From the NCBI GenBank assembly GCA_934691725.1, contig CAKUTF010000057.1, positions 1 to 13,445 on the forward strand: a DNA stretch of 13,445 nucleotides, written 5' to 3'. A program made the translations under genes and the position numbers. Below, one piece after another: positions 1 through 6,184 of the stretch. Below the pieces are notes generated by a model that worked only from the letters and a program-made list of their open reading frames with translations, did no database searches and was not told the DNA's origin. How positions within the stretch are numbered: position 1 is the first letter of the stretch; the number at the start of each line of letters is the position of its first letter. The DNA is from an uncultured Fibrobacter sp. (GTDB lineage: Bacteria > Fibrobacterota > Fibrobacteria > Fibrobacterales > Fibrobacteraceae).

Positions 1-1106
1 TCTAATTCCTGAAATTTTCTGGCATACTGGTGGAATAGCGCCTTATTCACTGTTTCCGACGGTTTTGAACTTTGTAAATCGCAATAAATTTCTTCTATTT
101 TTAAATCGATTTCTTTCAATTTTCGTATAAGTTCTCTCTTTACATTATCAATATTAGGAGAAAGTATCGTCTTCAAATCTTCATGAAATTTCTCAATTTT
201 TTCAATTTTTTGAAAATTCACATTTGGAAAAAATTCTTTCAAGTCGTCCAGTTTATCTTTCAATTTTGAAGAAATAATTTCTTGATTTTGATTCACAAGC
301 GACAAATTTGCCTTGATTTTATTTCTCTGTCTTTTAAATTTGGCTATTTCTATTTTTATATCGTTAGACAATTCTTCAACCATAGAAGAGTCTTTGTTAT
401 AACCAATATAATTTTCTAATTCATATCGTTTTAAATCATTTTTCAATTCCTCAATTCGTTTGTCATTTTTTCTTTTTTGCTCTATTGTGATTTTTTCGAC
501 GATTTCATATTTTTCAGCCTCCCTGTAAGCCTTTCGTTTCCCTTCCATCAAATTCTTTTTATTCAACAAATCTGCAAGTTCAGTATATTTCCCAAAAAGT
601 TTTAGCAATCGTTCCAAACTTTTGCCTTTTGAATCTCCTTGTATTTTAAGCGGATCATTTGACTGATTTTGCTTTTTGTTATAAACACGAACATAGCAAC
701 ACAACGCTTCTCGAAAAGACAAACCTGTTACGGTCAAAGAATACTTTAATGCAAGAAACAACCGAAACTCCTTAATTTCTTTTTCAGATATTTTTTGATA
801 ATCTTGATTACAACAAGCAACAATATTCGGTGTTTGCGTAGAACGGGAAAAATAGAATTTTTCTCCATCAAAAACAAACAAAAATTCAATAGAATGATGT
901 CCGACATTTTTCAAAACATCTTCCGTAGGGTAATGTTCTGAACCAAAAACGAAGTCAATGATGTTCAAAAAAGTCGTTTTTCCTATTGAATTATCTCCAT
1001 CATCTCCCCCGCAAACAATGTTAAGGCCAGAATGAAAGAGAATTTTGTTCTGAACCACCCCATTAAAAGTACTGCCAAAAGCGGAACACCGAATTTCACG
1101 CAACAT
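1..1106 (-). CDS. ABC-3C system ATPase, DUF2326/SMC-like (C-terminus outside window)
   Basis: Reading the minus strand from ATG at 1106 gives 368 open codons that run off the left edge. Seen: a Walker A P-loop GDNSIGKT at residues 37-44, preceded by a short beta-rich N-terminus (MLREIRCSAFGSTFNGVV), as in SMC/Rad50-type ATPases. From about residue 190 the chain is Lys/Glu-rich and predicted to be mostly coiled coil. The signature motif, Walker B and the second half of the head would lie beyond the window. The start overlaps the stop of the middle-component gene by 11 bases, so the two are translationally coupled. Known: DUF2326 ATPases are the ABC component of ABC-3C conflict systems, thought to sense invading nucleic acid or its processing and to license an effector. 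The DUF2326 assignment is from memory of the family, supported by the two upstream partners. The gene is A+T-rich compared with htpG and recQ. Confidence 0.8.
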   Translation of the reverse strand, partial: MLREIRCSAFGSTFNGVVQNKILFHSGLNIVCGGDDGDNSIGKTTFLNIIDFVFGSEHYPTEDVLKNVGHHSIEFLFVFDGEKFYFSRSTQTPNIVACCNQDYQKISEKEIKEFRLFLALKYSLTVTGLSFREALCCYVRVYNKKQNQSNDPLKIQGDSKGKSLERLLKLFGKYTELADLLNKKNLMEGKRKAYREAEKYEIVEKITIEQKRKNDKRIEELKNDLKRYELENYIGYNKDSSMVEELSNDIKIEIAKFKRQRNKIKANLSLVNQNQEIISSKLKDKLDDLKEFFPNVNFQKIEKIEKFHEDLKTILSPNIDNVKRELIRKLKEIDLKIEEIYCDLQSSKPSETVNKALFHQYARKFQEL

Positions 1107-1311
1107 AAAACACAACTCCTTCTTTTAATTCTATTTTGCCCATTGCATAAAGGCAATCTAGAACTTCCATATAATCCGAAATGTTCATGGGCTGGATCTT
1201 TTGATACAGAGAAAAAACGGAAAGACTATTCTTTTGAAGAAGTCGTAAAATTTTGGGGAAAGTCGATAGAATGCTATCACAATAACACGTAACTTTATCA
1301 GGAAAGTTCAT
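1096..1311 (-). CDS. ABC-3C system middle component (MC6-like), 71 aa
   Basis: A small protein starting MNFPDKVTCYCDSIL and containing the segment YMEVLDCLYAMGKIEL near its C-terminus. That segment resembles the 'LD-LY-LGKI' helix-turn-strand of the small winged-helix-like middle component 6 of ABC-3C systems. I chose the ATG at 1311 over the TTG at 1335 because a GAGGTG ribosome site lies 5 bases upstream of it and because it overlaps the end of the effector gene by 14 bases. Its own stop overlaps the ATPase start by 11 bases. Middle components are thought to bridge the effector's C-terminal domain and the ATPase. The call depends on size, position between the two partners and this motif. 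A generic wHTH regulator is the alternative. Confidence 0.7.
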   Translation of the reverse strand: MNFPDKVTCYCDSILSTFPKILRLLQKNSLSVFSLYQKIQPMNISDYMEVLDCLYAMGKIELKEGVVFYVA

Positions 1312-2143
1312 CAAACACCTCACAGTTTTGAACAAAAAAAGAAATGATTATTTCGTACGATATTCTCGATGCATTCGGAACACATTGTTGCAACCAATCT
1401 ATCAAACGATTGAATATTTCTTCCTGATTGATACATTCGGCAGAAAGTTTTTGATAGCGGAGAGAAATTTCTGTGGCGATCAGTTTGAACGGCTTTCCTT
1501 GAAGACTTCCAATACATTCAAACAGTTCAACAACTTGATAATAGAATAGGTTCACTTGCCACGACACTTTACTCAAAAGAAGACCATATTCACTTTTAAT
1601 TTTATTTGGCAATTCCAAGGCAAAAAGGCGCAAATGACTAACTTGTGATGAGTTTATTTTTGACAAGCCTTCTATAACTATTTTTAAGTCATCTTCGATT
1701 TTGACAATATCAATCTCACTATTTTCAATTTGCTTTGAAACATCGAGATTTTCTCTCTTTCGATAATTTTGGGCGGCACTCTGAATGATATCCAAAAAAA
1801 GATCAGCGCATTCCATTCCTACAGAGTTTTCGTCAATACCTGGTCGATACGGTTTTAATTCAGACACGATATATCGCTTGACACTATCGTCAAAGTTATT
1901 GATATAAGCGCCAAATTTTTCAATTTGTAATTTCGGAAATATTCTTTTTGCAAGAGCATTTATCGACCGAGTTCCGGAAAAACGGGAATTCCATATTTCA
2001 AGAGATTCTCTAATAAGCTCTTTATGAATAGACTCGTCTGTTGCCATTTCAAACAAATTGCGACAAAACTCCCCTACACGATAATCGCCCGACATCGATG
2101 GATAAAGCAATTTTGCAAATGCGCTAAAAGTTAGTCTAGGCAT
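1298..2143 (-). CDS. ABC-3C system effector-like protein with ABC-3C C-terminal domain, 281 aa
   Basis: First gene of the minus-strand operon. The chain starts MPRLTFSAFAKLLYPSMSGD and ends FFVQNCEVFDELS. The '(Y/F)FVQ-CEVF-E' tail following an all-helical region (roughly residues 140-281) resembles the C-terminal domain that couples ABC-3C effectors to the middle component and ATPase. I see no recognisable nuclease, protease or pore motif in residues 1-140, so the toxic activity, if any, is unknown. The start is uncertain: the frame stays open to 2236 with an in-frame AAGGAGAGG, but no good start codon follows it at the right distance, and the ATG at 2143 has no clear ribosome site. I prefer 2143 because the bases just upstream form a tidy 10-bp repeat array, which looks regulatory. 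Overlaps the middle component gene by 14 bases. Confidence 0.68.
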   Translation of the reverse strand: MPRLTFSAFAKLLYPSMSGDYRVGEFCRNLFEMATDESIHKELIRESLEIWNSRFSGTRSINALAKRIFPKLQIEKFGAYINNFDDSVKRYIVSELKPYRPGIDENSVGMECADLFLDIIQSAAQNYRKRENLDVSKQIENSEIDIVKIEDDLKIVIEGLSKINSSQVSHLRLFALELPNKIKSEYGLLLSKVSWQVNLFYYQVVELFECIGSLQGKPFKLIATEISLRYQKLSAECINQEEIFNRLIDWLQQCVPNASRISYEIIISFFVQNCEVFDELS

Positions 2144-2180
2144 AAATGTAATCGAATGTACTCGAAAGTAGTTGAAAGTG
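2141..2180. repeat. Four degenerate 10-bp tandem repeats at divergent promoter region
   Basis: On the plus strand the units are cataaatgta, atcgaatgta, ctcgaaagta and gttgaaagtg, exactly contiguous. Positions 5, 6, 8 and 9 (A, A, G, T) are invariant and the consensus is NTcGAAwGTA. The array ends in the start codon of the leftward effector gene and lies about 80 bases upstream of the rightward operon. A period of one helical turn in a divergent intergenic region suggests a cooperative protein-binding site, but this is inference. Confidence 0.55.
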
Positions 2181-2261
2181 CAATGGTTTTTACAGCCTCT
2201 CCTTATTTTTATGCCGAAACAGAAACAATCTATCACAACATATCATATAGGAGAACCTACC

Positions 2262-2951
2262 ATGAAAAGTAAGAAAATTAAAGCGTCAATTGACGATGGT
2301 TTTCAGCCAGAGTTAGTCAAAGAAGCCAACTTCGACGGTATTTTCGAAATACCTGTTCTTGAAAAGCCAAGAGAAACCTTCATTCCGGGCGGAATAACCC
2401 CATTCAGCCGCAGAAACGAGATGCCGACAAATAAAGAGATAATCGGCTTCTTTGAACATGACGTGACGTTTGCCGATGTTCTGCGAAATCCTCAAGATTA
2501 CATTGAGGATTTTAGAAGCCGACCGGCAATCATACCTCCCGACTGTTCACTTTACCGGGACGCACCACTAGCCGTGCAGATAGGAAACATTTACAAAAAA
2601 AATGCCATAGGTCGCTACTTTCAAAGTCTAGGAGTAAATGTCTTTCCCCTCATCCGCTGGGGAAGCCGCGATACCTATACAAAAGACGTATTGCCCGAAC
2701 CGGTCGCTTTTGCTGGCATTCCTCGCAATAGTTTAATTGTCGTCAGCACTTACGGATGCATCAAGACAAAGGACGATAAGTACCATTTTGAGGCAGGGCT
2801 TGCCGAATGCATGAAAATTATCGTTCCGCAAAAAGTTCTCGTGCATGGAGCAATGCCAAAGGAAATCTTTGACCCGTACTTGAATTACGCAGAATTTCAT
2901 CATTATCCCGACTGGATAACCCGCAAAAAAGGAGGAAGAAATGGGAAGTAG
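2262..2951 (+). CDS. DUF4417 family protein, 229 aa
   Basis: Start chosen at ATG 2262 because AGGAGA lies 7 bases upstream; the longer frame to 2172 lacks a ribosome site. The sequence fits my memory of DUF4417: FFEHDVTFADVL (residues 63-74), a segment around PPDCSLYRDAP (92-102) followed by QIGNIYKKNAIGRYFQ, then LGVNVFPLIRWG (123-134), a 'GIP-NS-V-ST-G' run (152-165), FEAGL (176-180) and a final VLVHG (192-196). The pattern looks like a soluble alpha/beta fold with no signal peptide or membrane segment. The biochemical role of DUF4417 is not known to me. The C-terminus is basic and Gly-rich (TRKKGGRNGK). The next gene starts inside its last codons (11-base overlap) with a Gly/Ser-rich N-terminus, as if the two were once fused or are made as a pair. 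First gene of a four-gene operon. Confidence 0.8.
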   Translation: MKSKKIKASIDDGFQPELVKEANFDGIFEIPVLEKPRETFIPGGITPFSRRNEMPTNKEIIGFFEHDVTFADVLRNPQDYIEDFRSRPAIIPPDCSLYRDAPLAVQIGNIYKKNAIGRYFQSLGVNVFPLIRWGSRDTYTKDVLPEPVAFAGIPRNSLIVVSTYGCIKTKDDKYHFEAGLAECMKIIVPQKVLVHGAMPKEIFDPYLNYAEFHHYPDWITRKKGGRNGK

Positions 2952-3441
2952 CATCAGCGGAAATTATCACGGAACAAAAGGCAGTTCGCAACCTTTTTCG
3001 CGTTTGTACAGTGTGATGCCAAATATGAAGGAATATGACATTTTAAGAGAATTTGTACAGAATGGCGCATATCCAAAGAATCCAACTGCAAAGGATATTC
3101 GTGAAATGATACGCGGAAACTATGTTGGTAACAAAAATACCAATGGACTTTTCACATACGCCATCGATAAGAAAGGCAACATCATAGTCGGGAAAAGAAA
3201 CGGCAATGGTGTTGGGGAAGGCAAAAAGCCGACCCCACATCCTACCTTGATCGGTGGGAAAAATCCTAAAGTTCAATGTGCTGGAATATTGGAAATCCGA
3301 GGAGGCAAGATATATTCCTTTGACAATCAAAGCGGCCATTATAAACCCAACGCAAAATCCTTGAATAAGGTTACCGAGATTTTTTCTAAATTACCTAAAA
3401 GCGTATTCCACAAGAAATACATCGGAGGAAAATCCATATGA
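2941..3441 (+). CDS. Small protein with polymorphic-toxin-type SGHYKP motif, 166 aa
   Basis: ATG at 2941 has a perfect GGAGG site 6 bases upstream, within the end of the DUF4417 gene. Seen: a Gly/Ser N-terminus (GSSISGNYHGTKGSSQPFS), a helical stretch around residues 28-60, then a beta-rich C-terminal half with NGLFTYAIDKKGNIIVGKR (68-86), HPTLIGG (100-106), AG at 114-115 and DNQSGHYKP (128-136). The order 'H-x2-L-x-GG ... AG ... GKI ... DN-SGHY-P' matches, from memory, a domain at the C-terminus of RHS, haemagglutinin-type and other polymorphic toxins, where its activity is not settled. Here it is a stand-alone cytoplasmic protein with no secretion signal. Conserved His/Tyr/Asp residues are compatible with an enzyme. 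It overlaps the next gene by ATGA. Toxin-like activity is inference, and a structural or substrate-binding role is equally possible. Confidence 0.65.
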   Translation: MGSSISGNYHGTKGSSQPFSRLYSVMPNMKEYDILREFVQNGAYPKNPTAKDIREMIRGNYVGNKNTNGLFTYAIDKKGNIIVGKRNGNGVGEGKKPTPHPTLIGGKNPKVQCAGILEIRGGKIYSFDNQSGHYKPNAKSLNKVTEIFSKLPKSVFHKKYIGGKSI

Positions 3442-3821
3442 GTGAATACTTGAATAAATGGTTCGGAATAAAAAACTTGGAGGGAATACCTAATTCACAA
3501 GAACGTGAAATTTGGTACATATATAGTTGGAACTCGGTGCGATGCATTGATGAAAGCGATGGACTTTTAACGTTATATTACGCAGACAGAGGTATAACTA
3601 TCCATGCTAAAAACGATGCTGTCGAAGAGCGCCCTGCTCCTGTATTTTTGCATGACGACACAGTTCTCATAACAAAAAAACAAATCAAGGCAGTTGTAAA
3701 ATACTCTATTTGGCACTTCAATGGCCATTACTATTATTATATACTCGCCGATGAAAAGGGCAAAATGTTAAAAAAACGATATATGGCAGATGAACTTGAA
3801 ATACTGGAAAAGACGAAATGA
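3438..3821 (+). CDS. Small SH3-like (DUF6960-like) protein, possible immunity or partner protein, 127 aa
   Basis: Starts in the ATGA overlap with the previous gene; GGAGG lies 9 bases upstream of the ATG. The N-terminal half is Trp/Tyr-rich (WYIYSWNSVRCIDESDG, residues 26-42). The C-terminal half has the shape of a small barrel: an 'F-x3-D-V' turn (FLHDDTVLI), VVKYSIWHFNGHYYYYILAD (87-106), then a basic GKMLKKRYMADELEIL (108-123). That last pattern, 'IWH...YYYIL...GK..KKRY...EL', resembles SH3/KOW-like DUF6960 proteins as I remember them; this is a weak recognition. There is no signal peptide. A small gene directly after a toxin-like gene is the usual place for an immunity protein, so that is the leading guess. 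It could instead be an adaptor for the KptA homologue, whose ATG overlaps its stop (ATGA). Confidence 0.6.
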   Translation: MSEYLNKWFGIKNLEGIPNSQEREIWYIYSWNSVRCIDESDGLLTLYYADRGITIHAKNDAVEERPAPVFLHDDTVLITKKQIKAVVKYSIWHFNGHYYYYILADEKGKMLKKRYMADELEILEKTK

Positions 3822-4357
3822 ACCTGGTTGAACTTTCAAAAGAAATTTCCTACGCCCTGCGCCACGCCCCATGGGAATACGAGCTCGAACTTGACAAGCA
3901 GGGCTTTGTGCCTGTAACGCAACTACTCCACGCATTGAACGAGTCAGGTAATTACGACCATAAAATAACAACAGCCGATTTAGAACAAATTATCAGAACA
4001 TCCGAAAAAAAACGACACGAAATTGTGGGAGACAGGATTCGAGCCCTTTATGGGCACACTACACCGCAGGCAATCAAAAAAGAACCTGGAATACCGCCAA
4101 CAGTTCTCTATCATGGGACATCGCATAAGGCTCTGCCTAAAATTCTGGAAGAGGGCCTAAAACCGATGCTGCGACAATACGTTCATTTATCCACCGATGA
4201 GGAAATAGCCTCTCGCATCGGAAAACGTCGGGATTTAAATCCTGTAATTTTAAAAATCAATACGGTTGCGATTCGGGAAGCTGGATTTCAATTCTATATC
4301 GGCAACGAAAAAGTCTGGCTATGCAAGGAATTACCTCCGGAATTTTTGAAAGTGTAA
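3818..4357 (+). CDS. kptA: RNA 2'-phosphotransferase, KptA/Tpt1 family, 179 aa
   Basis: Full-length KptA homologue. Known chemistry: Tpt1/KptA removes an internal RNA 2'-phosphate using NAD+, through an ADP-ribosylated intermediate, giving ADP-ribose 1'',2''-cyclic phosphate; some members also ADP-ribosylate 5'-phosphate ends. Seen in order: LSKEISYALRHAP (residues 6-18, with the catalytic Arg15-His16 pair), a winged-helix N-lobe, DRIRALYGHT (72-81, third catalytic Arg), LYHGTSHKALPKILEEGL (97-114, NAD-binding HGTS), YVHLSTDEE (121-129), an Arg cluster at 136-138 that should supply the fourth catalytic Arg, and KVWLCKELPPEFL (166-178). All expected motifs are present, so it should be active. 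It has a weak ribosome site and an ATGA overlap with the previous stop, so it is probably translated by coupling. Being last in an accessory operon beside a conflict system, it may act on damaged or modified RNA in defence rather than in tRNA splicing. Confidence 0.93.
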   Translation: MNLVELSKEISYALRHAPWEYELELDKQGFVPVTQLLHALNESGNYDHKITTADLEQIIRTSEKKRHEIVGDRIRALYGHTTPQAIKKEPGIPPTVLYHGTSHKALPKILEEGLKPMLRQYVHLSTDEEIASRIGKRRDLNPVILKINTVAIREAGFQFYIGNEKVWLCKELPPEFLKV

Positions 4358-4429
4358 GCAAAAGCAGGCGGCTTTGAAAAAAAATCGTCGGAGACAACTA
4401 AAAATTTCGGCGAATGTAAAAAGTAGTTT

Positions 4430-4702
4430 CATAAGCGTCAAAGCAGCACCGCAGCGCTCCTCGATTTCATCAAATGGTTCAAGTGCCAGACGTTCAACCC
4501 GATAGAAAATCCCGAGATGCTCGAGAAGTGCGCAGAGAGCGGCTCGTTCACCCCGGAACTCCTCGTCGGGATGGCGGTCGCCTTTGTCGCCGGAATCTTT
4601 GCGCTCAAATGGCTCATGAACTTTGTCCAGAAGGGAAAGTTCCACTACTTCGCCTATTACCTGTGGGCGGCGGGAATCCTGGGGCTCGTGTTTATTCGGT
4701 AG
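4430..4702 (+). pseudogene. uppP: 3' remnant of uppP (undecaprenyl-diphosphatase), truncated
   Basis: An in-frame stretch after a TAG at 4424-4426 reads STAALLDFIKWFKCQTF, then (from 4517) a polar loop and two hydrophobic segments, LVGMAVAFVAGIFALKWL and FAYYLWAAGILGLVFI, ending in TAG at 4700-4702. Spacing and composition match the last third of UppP/BacA, the membrane enzyme that recycles undecaprenyl pyrophosphate: '(F/L)-x-G-x3-A-(F/I)-x2-G', then 'F-x2-Y' and a final helix. The N-terminal catalytic regions (the E-rich PISSTGH and RS-G-SR motifs) are absent, no start codon or ribosome site precedes the fragment, and the upstream DNA is A+T-rich while the fragment is G+C-rich. I read it as the surviving 3' end of a chromosomal uppP cut by arrival of the island on its left. 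A complete copy should exist elsewhere. The assignment is by pattern, without a search. Confidence 0.68.
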
Positions 4703-4714
4703 GGGAAATTCGGC

Positions 4715-4736
4715 ATTCCGAACGACGGAATCTTTT
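4715..4736 (+). terminator. Candidate Rho-independent terminator of the uppP remnant
   Basis: ATTCCG (4715-4720) pairs with CGGAAT (4726-4731) around the loop AACGA and is followed at once by CTTTT. It starts 13 bases after the uppP stop codon. The 6-bp stem is short, so efficiency is uncertain. Confidence 0.45.
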
Positions 4737-4752
4737 CGCCCGTTTTCAAGAA

Positions 4753-4844
4753 ACTTTAGATTTTCAGGCATCAAAACTTTGGATTTTATCTATATTAGAC
4801 TTTAGATTTTTAGAGTGTAAAATTTTAGATTTCCAAGGCGAGGT
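4753..4844 (+). repeat. Four 12-mers at an exact 23-bp period upstream of the DUF4143 gene
   Basis: Units ACTTTAGATTTT (4753), ACTTTGGATTTT (4776), ACTTTAGATTTT (4799) and ATTTTAGATTTC (4822) start exactly 23 bases apart, with unrelated 11-base spacers. The last unit runs into the GAGG ribosome site of the ATPase gene. The array is too short for CRISPR. A TATATT suitable as a -10 element lies inside the second period (4791-4796). Role unknown: operator array, or a remnant of a dispersed genomic repeat. Confidence 0.6.
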
Positions 4845-4849
4845 TCCCG

Positions 4850-6019
4850 TTGTCCATTGAACGAATAGCCAAGAAGGCGCTTCTCCGTCTCGCGGGACAG
4901 TTTCCCATCATCGGAATCGTAGGACCGAGGCAGACGGGAAAATCTACCCTAGCCAAGACAACTTTTCCCGAAAAAAGGTACATCACTTTTGACGACAAGT
5001 CGATGCGCGAAATGGCTTCCGCAAATCCAAAAGACTTCTTGCAGGCTTTCCCTGCCGGTGCCGTTTTTGACGAAGCGCAAAAAGTTCCCGAAATTTTCGA
5101 TGCGGTCAAGCTTGCCGTAGATAACGAAGCCTTTACTCCCGGGAAGTTTGTCCTGACAGGTTCAAACCAGTTCAAGCTCAAGGAAAACATGAGCGATTCC
5201 CTTGCCGGGCGCGCCGGCTTTGTCAAGCTGCTCCCCTTTTCGAACGAAGAGCTTGCATCCGCAAACGCCTTATCGAGCAATCCTTACGAAACAATTTTTA
5301 AGGGCTGCTACCCGCCACTTTATGACACGGAAAAAAAGTTTCTGCTTGACGATTGGTTTGACAGCTACATCGACACCTATCTTGATCTGGATGTCCGATA
5401 TCAAATCAACGTCAGCAATTTGCCGACTTTCAAAAAATTTGTCCGTATCTGCGCGCTCCATTCGGGACAGCTGCTTTCCATGGAAAGCATCGCGAAGAAT
5501 CTGGGAATTTCCGCTCCTACCGTAAAACAATGGCTTTCCGTACTGGAGTCTTCCTTTCTGATTCACTTTCTGCAGCCCGATACAAACAACCTCGGACGTT
5601 CCCTGGTCAAGACGCCCAAGCTATACTTTACCGATACAGGATTGCTCTGCCATCTTTTGGGTATCGATTCGCCAGAAGAGCTCATCTTGAGCAAATACAG
5701 AGGCGCCGTCGTAGAAACTTTCGCCGTCTCGGAATTGACAAAGAAACGCACCAATCAAGGCAAAAGCCCGAACCTCGCATTCTACCGGGATTCGAGCGGT
5801 CTTGAAATGGATATCATCGCCGACTGGAAGCATTCCTTCTCCGTCGAAGTCAAAAGTTCAATCGACGCGGAACGCAAGCTGTCCGCCGGAGCAAGAAAAT
5901 ACCACGCTTTGCGGGGTGACGCAAATTTCAAGAGCAAGGTCTTTTATCTCGGAGACTTGACATGCGAAATTAACGGCATCCAGTATGTTGGCTGGAAGGA
6001 CTGGGGAAAGGGAGAATAA
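4850..6019 (+). CDS. AAA-family ATPase with C-terminal DUF4143 domain, 389 aa
   Basis: The TTG start at 4850 has GAGG 6 bases upstream and gives the standard N-terminus of the family. Seen: Walker A GPRQTGKST (residues 25-33), YITFDD (44-49), Walker B AVFDEAQKVP (71-80), sensor LTGSNQF (102-108), the segment LAGRAGFVKLLPFS (118-131), a helix-turn-helix-like region (about 210-233, SMESIAKNLGISAPTVKQWL), then LYFTDTGLLCHLLG (258-271), E290, EMD at 319-321 and SVEVKSS (331-337). The last residues follow the E...D...ExK pattern of a PD-(D/E)xK-like fold, as in DUF4143. Length is typical and intact. These proteins are common single-gene accessory ATPases in anaerobes and Bacteroidetes-like genomes, with no firmly assigned function known to me; links to toxin-antitoxin or mobile DNA have been suggested. 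It appears to stand alone, preceded by a 23-bp-period repeat array. Confidence 0.9.
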   Translation: MSIERIAKKALLRLAGQFPIIGIVGPRQTGKSTLAKTTFPEKRYITFDDKSMREMASANPKDFLQAFPAGAVFDEAQKVPEIFDAVKLAVDNEAFTPGKFVLTGSNQFKLKENMSDSLAGRAGFVKLLPFSNEELASANALSSNPYETIFKGCYPPLYDTEKKFLLDDWFDSYIDTYLDLDVRYQINVSNLPTFKKFVRICALHSGQLLSMESIAKNLGISAPTVKQWLSVLESSFLIHFLQPDTNNLGRSLVKTPKLYFTDTGLLCHLLGIDSPEELILSKYRGAVVETFAVSELTKKRTNQGKSPNLAFYRDSSGLEMDIIADWKHSFSVEVKSSIDAERKLSAGARKYHALRGDANFKSKVFYLGDLTCEINGIQYVGWKDWGKGE

Positions 6020-6060
6020 CGGGCGACAGCCAGTCGAGCACAGGAACGCATTCGATTTCA

Positions 6061-6084
6061 AAGCCGTCCTTTGGGACGGAGCTT
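6061..6084 (+). terminator. Hairpin after the DUF4143 ATPase, terminator-like without T-tract
   Basis: CCGTCC (6064-6069) pairs with GGACGG (6074-6079) around TTTG, and the flanking AAGC (6061-6064) and GCTT (6081-6084) can add to the stem with a slip. It lies about 45 bases after the stop. There is no U-run, so it may be an RNA 3'-end stabiliser or an attenuator rather than an intrinsic terminator. Confidence 0.35.
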
Positions 6085-6184
6085 ATCGACTATAGACGAT
6101 AAAAAGTGGACGTTTTGTCGGGTATGGACGATGAAAGAATGTTGCGGCGAAAAAAAAATCCGATTTTATCCAATAATTTCTCTG

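Noticed and set aside
1032..1549. Small plus-strand frames over the ABC-3C genes (86 and 73 codons)
   Set aside because: No ribosome sites and they lie antisense to three well-connected overlapping genes.
2144..2236. 31-codon N-terminal extension of the ABC-3C effector frame
   Set aside because: No usable start codon at a proper distance from the AAGGAGAGG in this stretch, and the bases form a phased 10-bp repeat array; kept as an uncertainty rather than adopted.
3711..3725. Sigma-54-like match TGGCACTTCAATGGC upstream of kptA
   Set aside because: The -12 part is TGGC instead of TTGC and the site is inside the coding sequence for the WHFNG segment of the preceding gene; kptA is also translationally coupled, so a chance match is more likely.
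4360..4376. Terminator after kptA (AAAGC-AGGCG-GCTTT)
   Set aside because: Only five base pairs, and it is followed by an A-run rather than a T-run on the plus strand; not enough to call.
4753..4844. CRISPR-like array
   Set aside because: Repeats of 12 bases with 11-base spacers are far too short, there are no cas genes, and the units degenerate at the end; treated as a regulatory or dispersed repeat.
4474..4860. 128-codon plus-strand frame across the uppP remnant
   Set aside because: It is out of frame with the recognisable UppP segments, Arg-rich, and runs through the terminator and the 23-bp repeats into the ATPase start.
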